Source: Opitutia bacterium | Lineage (GTDB): Bacteria; Verrucomicrobiota; Verrucomicrobiae; Opitutales; UBA953 | Direction: 5' to 3' | Length of the DNA: 64,000 nucleotides | NCBI GenBank assembly: GCA_004558035.1 | Contig: SFEJ01000003.1 | Coordinates: forward strand, 1-64,000 | Part shown: in pieces, positions 1-6,450 of the stretch | How positions within the stretch are numbered: position 1 is the stretch's first letter | Layout: every line of letters begins with the position of its first letter | Notes under the pieces: generated by a model | Database searches by the model: none | The model's input: the letters and a program-made list of their open reading frames with translations, nothing else | What the model was told of the DNA's origin: nothing | Program-made: the position numbers and the translations under genes

Positions 1-579
1 CGTCGCGTCGTATTTCGTCGTGTTGATCGTGACGTCGCCGGAAGCCGTGAGCGCGTCGCTCGTGCTCCACGAATCGAGCGCGCCGAGCGTGCCGCCGTTA
101 AGAGTGAGGTCGATGGAGCCATCAGCGTAACCGGAACCGACGTATTGCTTTTTGTAGCCGCCGCCGCCGAGATTCAGCGTGCCGCCGGTTTCGAGCGTCA
201 CAGAGCTGCCGTTGTTATTGTGATAATTTGAAGACACCGTCAGCGCTTTCAGATTCGCGACACCGCCATTCCCGACAATCATTCCCATCGTTCCCCATAC
301 AGTGCCAAAACCGCTGGCTTCGAGGAGATTGCCGAAAGAGAACGACGAGCGATCGGCTGCAGCACTGACGTCGGATTCGGCTTTCGCCGTAGAGCCGGTA
401 ATCGTCAGCGCGGCGCCCGCGTCGATGGTCAAGGTTCCGGACGCAGAAAAGTAAATCTGATCCACGGACGTGTCCGTGGAAATCGTCCGTCCGGCGGACG
501 TGATTTCGTCCGCCCACGCGGTCGCGCTCATCGTCGCGGCGGCGAGGAGGGAGGTGAGGAGGAATTTTGAATTTCTCAT
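1..579 (-). CDS. Autotransporter-type surface protein, N-terminal part (cut by window edge)
   Basis: The reading frame stays open from an ATG at 579 to the left edge, giving 193 residues with no stop. It begins with a signal peptide: a short basic start (MRNSKF), then a Leu/Ala-rich core ending near ATAWADE. The rest is rich in Thr, Ser, Gly and Asn, with short repeated beta-strand phrases such as GGTLNLGG and NGGTLGALDS. These are typical of autotransporter passenger domains that form a beta-helix outside the cell. The complete autotransporter at 41080-44589 has a similar signal peptide and composition. The C-terminal barrel would lie beyond the window. Function and ligand are unknown. Confidence 0.8.
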   Translation of the reverse strand, partial: MRNSKFLLTSLLAAATMSATAWADEITSAGRTISTDTSVDQIYFSASGTLTIDAGAALTITGSTAKAESDVSAAADRSSFSFGNLLEASGFGTVWGTMGMIVGNGGVANLKALTVSSNYHNNNGSSVTLETGGTLNLGGGGYKKQYVGSGYADGSIDLTLNGGTLGALDSWSTSDALTASGDVTINTTKYDAT

Positions 580-821
580 TGTGTGGATTTGTTTTTGGTT
601 TTCGTTGAATTTTTGTGCGGATTCTACCCCGGTTAAGAATACCGAGGGGGAAACGCCTCCGAAGCCGCATAAACAAAAGAAACTGAACGACCGTTGAATA
701 TCGTTCAAAAGAGGAGCGAAATTCCCGACGCTCCCGCGAACATACTTTTAAGTAAATTTCGGCAAAGCGACAGGAATGTCGCTTCTCCCCTACGTTCCCG
801 CGAATCTTCGCCAAATGACGA

Positions 822-856
822 ATTCCGTGCTTTTCCGTGTTTTCCGTGGTTAAAAC
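822..856 (+). repeat. Solo copy of the TTTCCGTG triple repeat
   Basis: Three near-identical 9-base units (TTCCGTGCT, TTTCCGTGT, TTTCCGTGG) followed by TTAAAAC. The same 35-base block, with one or two changes and in the opposite orientation, lies directly beside the GxxExxY gene at 38540-38575. No gene lies next to this copy. Confidence 0.85.
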
Positions 857-916
857 TTTCCTCTTGCCACGGTATTCTTAATCGGAGGGACGGCGAAAGG
901 CGGAGGAAGAAAGAAA

Positions 917-949
917 GCTTAAAGGTTAAGGGTTAAAGCTTAAAAGGAC
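917..949. repeat. A/T-rich TTAA-containing partial palindrome
   Basis: A short stretch with AGCTTAAAGG at one side and TTAAAGCTTA at the other around repeated GGTTAAGGG units. A related TTTAGGC/TTAAGC stretch lies at 40464-40490 in another intergenic space. No function can be assigned. Confidence 0.4.
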
Positions 950-995
950 GTTTGGGGAGATCTTCGGGGCAAGCGGGATGGTCGCCCTTCGGTGG

Positions 996-1028
996 AATTC
1001 GCGCTCATTCGCGGAAATTCGCGGTTCC
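996..1028 (+). repeat. ATTCGCG triple repeat, copy 1
   Basis: Contains three ATTCGCG units at 10-base spacing followed by GGTTCC. It is identical over 33 bases to the copy at 1246-1278 and over 31 bases to the one at 44713-44743. The sequence just before it (GGGATGGTCGCCCTTC) also resembles the region before the 44.7 kb copy, so the repeated element is longer than the core. Confidence 0.85.
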
Positions 1029-1245
1029 TAAAGATCTCCGTGCCTCGACGACGTTGGGGAAGTTGCGCCTTTCAGGCGCGTGTTCTCTTCGTGCCCAGCC
1101 TCAAGCGGCGTCGCCGCATGGGGTTATTTTTGTTCCGCATTTCATGCGAAGCGAAAAGCCTTCGAGAAACCCCGCTCCCAAAAAGAAATCCCTTAAAATC
1201 CCCGAAATCCCTGTTAAAAAAAGAGGGCAAGCGCGCCCCCCGTGA

Positions 1246-1278
1246 AATTCGCGCTCATTCGCGGAAATTCGCGGTTCC
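1246..1278 (+). repeat. ATTCGCG triple repeat, copy 2
   Basis: Second copy in the same orientation, 250 bases from the first and identical over the 33-base core. The 217 bases between the two copies contain no credible gene. Confidence 0.85.
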
Positions 1279-1296
1279 GTCTTCCCCGCGAAAAGC

Positions 1297-1331
1297 GCTT
1301 AGGGGTTCGAGTCCTCTCTGAGTCCGGGCGC
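1297..1331 (+). pseudogene. Partial tRNA-Leu copy (T-arm and part of 3' end)
   Basis: Bases 1297-1314 are identical to the T-arm region of the tRNA-Leu(GAG) gene 60 bases away, but on the opposite strand. The match then decays through the acceptor stem. No 5' half of a tRNA lies upstream on this strand, so it is a fragment and not a gene. It could be an old attachment-site remnant or an inverted local duplication. No integrase gene is nearby. Confidence 0.6.
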
Positions 1332-1332
1332 G

Positions 1333-1369
1333 AAAAAGCCCGCGAGCGTTGCGGCTTCGCGGGCTTTTT
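1333..1369. terminator. Bidirectional rho-independent terminator after tRNA-Leu(GAG)
   Basis: Perfect 13-base arms (AAAAAGCCCGCGA and its complement) enclose an 11-base loop. The A-run and T-run at the outer ends allow termination on both strands. It lies just beyond the 3' end of the minus-strand tRNA gene and inside the inverted pair of tRNA-Leu 3' sequences. Confidence 0.85.
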
Positions 1370-1373
1370 GAAA

Positions 1374-1458
1374 TGGTGCTCAAGAGGGGACTCGAACCCC
1401 TAAGCCTCTCGGCATATGCACCTCAAGCATACGTGTCTACCAATTTCACCACCTGAGC
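1374..1458 (-). tRNA. tRNA-Leu (anticodon GAG)
   Basis: Cloverleaf on the minus strand with acceptor stem GCTCAGG, D-arm, anticodon stem TATGC/GCATA around loop TTGAGGT, a long variable arm and T-arm GGTTCGAGTCC. The anticodon is GAG, reading CUC and CUU codons. The terminal CCA is encoded (1374-1376). Confidence 0.95.
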
Positions 1459-1535
1459 AATGGAAAAAATGTAGAAGCGAATAAAATGTTTTTTCGGGAG
1501 AGGCGCAAGTCTTTTTTTGGAGATTCCGCAAAAAA

Positions 1536-1568
1536 AACGTTCCCGCGGAGGGAAACCGCGGGAACGTT
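1536..1568 (-). terminator. Terminator built from an inverted pair of the 9-mer
   Basis: On the minus strand, 13-base arms AACGTTCCCGCGG and its complement surround a short loop and are followed by a run of T. Each arm contains one full CGTTCCCGC motif. It lies 19 bases beyond the stop of the carboxyltransferase gene and should end that transcript. Confidence 0.9.
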
Positions 1569-1586
1569 CTTCGGGGAGACGCCGGC

Positions 1587-3203
1587 TCAGAGCGGCATGT
1601 TGCCGTGCTTCTTCGGCGGGCGCGTGCCGCGCTTGTTGAGCGTGTTGCGCAGCGCCATGGAGATGACGGCGCGCGACTTCGCGGGATCGATGACGTCGTC
1701 CACGATGCCCTGCGCGGCGGCGCGGTACGGCGCGGCGAACTGCGCGGCGTATTCGTCGGCGTGCGCCTTCTTCGCGGCGGCGGCGGCGGCTTTGCCCGCA
1801 GCTTCCGCCTCGGCTTCGGACTTTCCGGCGGCGAGCGCTTCGGCCTTCGCCTTTTCGCCCGCGGCGGCGATGTCCTTCTTGAAGATGATGTTGGCGGCGC
1901 CGTCCGGACCCATCACGGCGATTTCCGCGGTCGGCCACGCGTAGACGGCGTCGGCGCCGAGGTGCTTCGAGCACATGGCGATGTAGGCGCCGCCGTAGGC
2001 CTTGCGGAGAATGAGCGTGATCTTCGGCACGGTCGAGGCGGAGTACGCGTGGAGCATCTTCGCGCCGTGGCGGATGATGCCGCCGCGTTCCTGGTGCTTG
2101 CCGGGCAGGAAGCCGGGAACGTCCACGAGCGTGACGAGCGGAATGTTGAACGCGTTGCAGAAGCGGATGAAGCGCGCGCACTTGTCGGACGCGTCGATGT
2201 CGAGCACGCCCGCCTTCTGCGTCGGCTGGTTGGCGACGATGCCGCAGACGATGCCCTGCATGCGCGCGAAGCCGATGACGGCGTTCTTCGCGAAATCCTG
2301 CATGACTTCGAAGAACGTGTCCTCGTCGAAGAGGCGTTCGATGACCTTCTTCATGTCAATCGGATTCTTCGGGTCTTCGGGCACGAGCTTTTCCATGTAG
2401 GGATCCTCCTGCGTGCTGACGACGGGCGTCGGGTCGTGCGGCGGATCCTTCATGTTGTTGGACGGGAGATAGCTGAGCAGGCGGCGCGCGATCTGGAGCG
2501 CGTGCGCGTCGTCCTCGGCGACGAAGTGGACGTTGCCGCTGATGGAGGCGTGCGCGGCGGCGGAGCCGATTTCGTCCATCGTGCAGGCTTCGCCGGTGAC
2601 GGCCTTGATGACTTCCGGTCCCGTGATGAACATCTGCGCGTTCGTCTTCTTCATGATGATGAAGTCCGTCAGCGCCGGCGAATAAGCCGCGCCGCCCGCG
2701 CACGGGCCCGCGATGATCGAAATCTGCGGCACGACGCCGGACGACTGCACGTTGCGGTAGAAGATGTCGCCGAAGCCCTTGAGCGCCATTTCGCCTTCGG
2801 GAATGCGGGCGCCGCCGGAGTCGTTGATGCCGATGATCGGCATGCCGTTCGTGAGCGCGTATTCCTGCGTGCGCGCGATTTTCTGCGCGTGCGCGTGGCC
2901 GAGCGAGCCGCCCTGAACCGTAAAGTCCTGCGCGAAGATGGCGACGGGACGCCCGTCCACCAGACCGACGCCGGTGACGACGCCGTCGCAGGGCAGATCC
3001 TTGCCTTTCATGCCGAAATCCTGGCACTGATGCTTCACATGCATGCCGAATTCCATGAAAGAGCCGGGAGCGACCAGCCCTGCGATGCGGTCGCGCGCGG
3101 TCATGAGACCCTTGGCGCGACGAGCTTTCAGTTTGTCTTCGCCGCCGCCGTTGAGCGCCGTCTGGCGAAGCCGATTGAGATTTTCGATGAGCTCTTTCTT
3201 CAT
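1587..3203 (-). CDS. Acyl-CoA carboxylase beta subunit / methylmalonyl-CoA decarboxylase alpha subunit (carboxyltransferase)
   Basis: 538 residues, the usual length for the PccB/MmdA family, which moves a carboxyl group between biotin and propionyl- or methylmalonyl-CoA. Both halves of the carboxyltransferase fold are present: the N-terminal acyl-CoA site (GINDSGGARIPEG, near residue 125) and the C-terminal carboxybiotin site (FLPGKHQERGGIIRHGAKM, and KAYGGAYIAM). An Ala/Lys/Glu-rich stretch near residue 455 is an extended version of a variable family loop. No biotin carboxylase, biotin carrier or sodium-pumping subunit lies nearby, so the sequence does not decide between carboxylase and decarboxylase. 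There is no clear Shine-Dalgarno before the ATG. It contains no exact copy of the 9-mer, unlike most neighbours. Confidence 0.92.
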   Translation of the reverse strand: MKKELIENLNRLRQTALNGGGEDKLKARRAKGLMTARDRIAGLVAPGSFMEFGMHVKHQCQDFGMKGKDLPCDGVVTGVGLVDGRPVAIFAQDFTVQGGSLGHAHAQKIARTQEYALTNGMPIIGINDSGGARIPEGEMALKGFGDIFYRNVQSSGVVPQISIIAGPCAGGAAYSPALTDFIIMKKTNAQMFITGPEVIKAVTGEACTMDEIGSAAAHASISGNVHFVAEDDAHALQIARRLLSYLPSNNMKDPPHDPTPVVSTQEDPYMEKLVPEDPKNPIDMKKVIERLFDEDTFFEVMQDFAKNAVIGFARMQGIVCGIVANQPTQKAGVLDIDASDKCARFIRFCNAFNIPLVTLVDVPGFLPGKHQERGGIIRHGAKMLHAYSASTVPKITLILRKAYGGAYIAMCSKHLGADAVYAWPTAEIAVMGPDGAANIIFKKDIAAAGEKAKAEALAAGKSEAEAEAAGKAAAAAAKKAHADEYAAQFAAPYRAAAQGIVDDVIDPAKSRAVISMALRNTLNKRGTRPPKKHGNMPL

Positions 3204-3282
3204 AGCAAAGTAATCGGTTCTTTTGATGGGATGGCACGCAGGGTAGCGCAGACGCGGGAAATAATCAAGCGTTCCCGCGCGC

Positions 3283-3639
3283 TCACGCCGCCTTCCCGCG
3301 GAAGACGAAATACACCGCGCCGACGAGGCAGCAGAACGCCCAGAGATAGTCCCAGCGCCATTTTTCGCCCATGAAGAGCAGCGCGAACGGCACGAAGACC
3401 GACAGCGTGATGACTTCCTGCATGATCTTGAGCTGCCCGAGCTCGAGCCCGCCCGCGTAGCCGATGCGGTTTGCGGGCACCATGATCAGATATTCGAAGA
3501 ACGCCACGCCCCAGCTCGTCAGCACCGCGATCATCCACGGCGCGTTCCGCAGCCCCTTGAGGTGCCCGTACCACGCGAACGTCATGAAGCAGTTGGAAAG
3601 TGCCAGCAGCGCCGCCGTCTTCAAAATCACCGGATTCAT
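3283..3639 (-). CDS. DMT-type small membrane protein (DUF486 family)
   Basis: 118 residues with four predicted membrane helices, matching my memory of the DUF486 family, single-domain relatives of drug/metabolite transporters. Recognisable parts are CFMTFAWYGHLK near the start, the central TSWGVAFFEYLIMVPANRIG, and EKWRWDYLWAFCCLVGAVYF near the end. Substrate is unknown. It stands 67 bases from the ABC fusion gene upstream on the same strand and may be read with it. Confidence 0.8.
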   Translation of the reverse strand: MNPVILKTAALLALSNCFMTFAWYGHLKGLRNAPWMIAVLTSWGVAFFEYLIMVPANRIGYAGGLELGQLKIMQEVITLSVFVPFALLFMGEKWRWDYLWAFCCLVGAVYFVFRGKAA

Positions 3640-3706
3640 ATGCGCGCAAAGCTCTACGCGCTTCGCCGAAAAAACGCAAGCACGCGCCCGTCGCGTTCCC
3701 GCGAGA

Positions 3707-5416
3707 TCACTTGTCCAGGCCCCAGCGTTCCCGCAGCCAGTTTTCCACCGGCGCGAAGCAGAGACGGTCCATCACGAGACCGACGAGGATGATGACGAGC
3801 ATCACGCCGTACACCTTTTCGACGTTCATCTCCTCGCGCCCGGCGTTGAGCATCCAGCCCAGCCCGACGCCGCTGAAGATGTACACGTAGATTTCCGCGG
3901 ACATCAGCGAGCGCCACGCGAACGCCCAGCCCTGCTTCATGCCCGAAAAGATCAGCGGGAGCGCCGCCGGGAACATCACGCGCGTCCACAGGTGAAGATT
4001 CTTCGAGCCCATCGTGCGCGCCGCGCGGACGTAGAGCGGCGGCACGCTGCGGATGCCGCTTTCCGTCGCGAGCATCAGCGACCACACCGAGCCCATCACG
4101 ACGACGGTCAGAATCGCCCATTCGTCCTGGCCGAAGATCACCAGCGAAATCGGCACCCAGCACACGCTCGGCAGCCCCTGGAAGCCGAGCGCGAGAACGC
4201 CCAGCGTGTCGCGCACGAGCTTGCTCTGCGACAGCAGCAGCCCGAGCGGGAGCGCGATCGCGAACCCGATCGCGTAGCCCAGCAGCAGGCGCCGCATCGT
4301 GACGAAGAGCGCGCTCAGAATCGAGCCGTCGCAGACGCCGCGCCAGAGAAAACACGCGATCTCCGAGGGTAGCGGGAAAATCCCCGCGCGCATCTTCGCC
4401 GAAATCTCCGTCGTCTGCACGAGCTTTTCGACGTCGACTTTTTCCGGAATCATGCCCGCCGCGTAGCCGTCGTTGATGTATTCGGCGAGCGAGCGTCTGT
4501 TCACCTCCGAGACGAAGCGGATGCGCGGGAACGCGTTGTTGACGATGCGCCGCGGGAACTCCGCGTGCGTCTCGCGCGTGAGCGCGCGCTGCAGCAGCGT
4601 CTTCGCCTCTTCCGGGTGCGCGTTGATCCACGCCGTGAGCTCGCCGTGCGCGACCGCGAAGGCGTTGAGCAGCTTCCTGCGGTGCGCGAGCGTCTCCGTC
4701 GAGCTCGCCAGCACGGTCGTCACGGATTCGAAGTCTTCGAGAAAAATCTTGCCGCCCGCGTCCAGTTCGAGCCGCGAGACCCAGGGCTCGACCGTCCACG
4801 CCGCCTCCAGCGTTCCCGCGCGGAAAAGCGCGAGCTGGTCGGGATTCTTCGTCGGCGCGATCTGCACGTCGCCGCCGCCCGCGGCGGGAACGGCGATTTT
4901 GTTCTTCACGAGCCAGGCGCGGCAGGCGACGTCCTGCGTGTTGCCGAGCTGGGGCGTGGCGATTTTTCTGCCGACGAAGTCGCGCGCCTCCGTTCCCGTG
5001 AAGTCCGCGCGCACGACGAGCGCGGCGCCGCCCTCGGCGCTCCCGCAGACGATGCGCACCGCGCCCTCGCGCCGGATGTAGGCGTTGATCGCGGGCGACG
5101 GACCGACGTAGGAGAGGTCGATCGAGCCGATCGTCAGCCCCTCCATCGCGGCGGGACCGGCGTTGTAGGGCTGCCAGGCGAGCTTCGTTCCCGCGGGCAG
5201 GCGCGGCTCGAACCACGGCTTGCCCTCGAACGCCATCTGCTGCGCGATGAGCGCCTGCGCGTGCGTGATGTTCGGGAAGTAGCCGACGCGCAGCGTCGAA
5301 TCGTCCGCGGTGTTTTTCTTCAGCGAAAAATCGGCGAGCCAGTCGCTGCGGCCGACGATTTCGAGCCCGGCGAGCAGAACCGCCGCGAAGAGAACGTAAA
5401 AAACGACGCGTTTCAT
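3707..5416 (-). CDS. Fused ABC transporter substrate-binding protein and permease (nitrate/sulfonate/taurine type)
   Basis: 569 residues that join two proteins normally encoded separately. Residues 1-20 form a membrane anchor or signal segment. Residues about 43-345 resemble SsuA/TauA binding proteins (RVGYFPNITHAQALIA, YVGPSPAINAYI). Residues about 350-569 form an SsuC/TauC-type permease with several membrane helices and the family motif region (LPSVCWVPISLVIFG, and ARTMGSK, where the ATPase docks). The reading frame is continuous across the join. The matching ATPase gene lies just upstream, 55 bases away. Likely substrate is a small anion such as a sulfonate, nitrate or thiamine precursor; the sequence does not decide which. 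Confidence 0.88.
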   Translation of the reverse strand: MKRVVFYVLFAAVLLAGLEIVGRSDWLADFSLKKNTADDSTLRVGYFPNITHAQALIAQQMAFEGKPWFEPRLPAGTKLAWQPYNAGPAAMEGLTIGSIDLSYVGPSPAINAYIRREGAVRIVCGSAEGGAALVVRADFTGTEARDFVGRKIATPQLGNTQDVACRAWLVKNKIAVPAAGGGDVQIAPTKNPDQLALFRAGTLEAAWTVEPWVSRLELDAGGKIFLEDFESVTTVLASSTETLAHRRKLLNAFAVAHGELTAWINAHPEEAKTLLQRALTRETHAEFPRRIVNNAFPRIRFVSEVNRRSLAEYINDGYAAGMIPEKVDVEKLVQTTEISAKMRAGIFPLPSEIACFLWRGVCDGSILSALFVTMRRLLLGYAIGFAIALPLGLLLSQSKLVRDTLGVLALGFQGLPSVCWVPISLVIFGQDEWAILTVVVMGSVWSLMLATESGIRSVPPLYVRAARTMGSKNLHLWTRVMFPAALPLIFSGMKQGWAFAWRSLMSAEIYVYIFSGVGLGWMLNAGREEMNVEKVYGVMLVIILVGLVMDRLCFAPVENWLRERWGLDK

Positions 5417-5471
5417 GAAGAATTTTCCTTTCCGTGTGCGGGGTGAAATTTCGGGGTCGCGCGGGAACGCC

Positions 5472-6317
5472 TCACGCGTCCGAGACGGCGCCGCCCGCCG
5501 CCTTGCCGAGATGCCGCTTCAGCGCGGCGGTGATCGGAATCGACGTCTTCGAAAGCTCGGGATCGTTGATGTCGCGCGGACGCGGGAGCGAGACGCGGAA
5601 ATCCTGCCCGACGCGCCCGGGATTCGGCGAAAGCAGAATGATGCGGTCGCCCAGGCAGACGGCCTCGCGGATGTTGTGCGTGACGAAGATGATCGTCTTG
5701 CGCCGCTGCACGAAGATGCGCTGCAGGTCGCCGTAGAGCTGCTCGCGCGTCATCGCGTCGAGCGCGGAGAACGGTTCGTCCATCAGCAGAATGCGCGGAT
5801 TCGGCGCGAGCGAACGCGCCAGCGCGACGCGCTGCTTCATGCCGCCGGAAAGCTGGTGGACGTTCGCCTTGTAGAACTTCTCCAGCCCGACGAGCGAAAG
5901 GTAGTACATCGCGACCTCGGCGCGCTCCGAGTTCGTCAGATTCGGCTTGAGCCGCAGCCCGAACATCACGTTCTGCAGCACGTCCAGCCACGGGAACAGC
6001 GCCGACTCCTGAAACATCACCATACGTTCCCGCCCGGGGCCGACGATGGGCTCGCCGTCCATCAGCACTTCGCCTTCCGTCGCGGTCTCGAGCCCGGCGA
6101 TCAGGTTCAGAATCGTCGATTTGCCGCAGCCGCTCGGCCCGACGAGGCAGACGAACTCGCCCTCGCCGATGTCGAGCGAAACGTCGTCGAGCGCGAGTAC
6201 CGAACCCTGGCGGGAACGGAACGTCTTGCTCACGTGGCGCAGACGGATTTTCGCGGCGGTGACGCACTCTCCGGCGATGCTCACCGGCGGCGGGGAAATG
6301 GGAGCGGCGTTCGTCAT
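5472..6317 (-). CDS. ABC transporter ATP-binding protein (TauB/SsuB type)
   Basis: 281 residues with Walker A (GPSGCGKST), Q-loop (MVMFQESALFPWL), signature (LSGGMKQRVALARSL), Walker B (ILLMDEPFSALD) and the switch histidine (FVTHNIREA). It powers the fused binding-protein/permease encoded directly downstream. I chose the ATG at 6317; an upstream TTG at 6362 would add 15 residues that resemble nothing in the family. The pair, with its own ATPase and a two-in-one partner, makes a complete importer. Confidence 0.92.
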   Translation of the reverse strand: MTNAAPISPPPVSIAGECVTAAKIRLRHVSKTFRSRQGSVLALDDVSLDIGEGEFVCLVGPSGCGKSTILNLIAGLETATEGEVLMDGEPIVGPGRERMVMFQESALFPWLDVLQNVMFGLRLKPNLTNSERAEVAMYYLSLVGLEKFYKANVHQLSGGMKQRVALARSLAPNPRILLMDEPFSALDAMTREQLYGDLQRIFVQRRKTIIFVTHNIREAVCLGDRIILLSPNPGRVGQDFRVSLPRPRDINDPELSKTSIPITAALKRHLGKAAGGAVSDA

Positions 6318-6450
6318 GGCAAAGAATAACGGGGGTGACTGTTTGAAAAACCGCCGAAACAATGCCCGCGCCGCCGCGCGAACGCGAGATTTTTTTGCGC
6401 GCCGCCTCCGTTCGTCCGCGCCGCCGCGCGTTCCCGCGGGCGGAGGCGCC

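Larger units (their letters stand above)
580..1373. other. Gene-free, repeat-bearing intergenic region
   Basis: About 800 bases with no credible gene. The open frames here have no homologous-looking product and no coherent start. The region holds one copy of a TTTCCGTG-type repeat (822-856), an A/T-rich partly palindromic stretch rich in TTAA (917-949), two identical 33-base ATTCGCG-type repeats (996-1028 and 1246-1278), a fragment of tRNA-Leu (1297-1331) and a bidirectional terminator (1333-1369). It looks like a graveyard of small repeat insertions beside a tRNA gene. Confidence 0.75.

Noticed and set aside
1374..1458. Integrated mobile island at tRNA-Leu(GAG)
   Set aside because: No integrase, phage or plasmid gene and no direct att repeat were found; only an inverted fragment of the tRNA is present.
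6318..6362. N-terminal extension of the ABC ATPase from a TTG
   Set aside because: Added residues do not resemble the family and a normal ATG is available at 6317.
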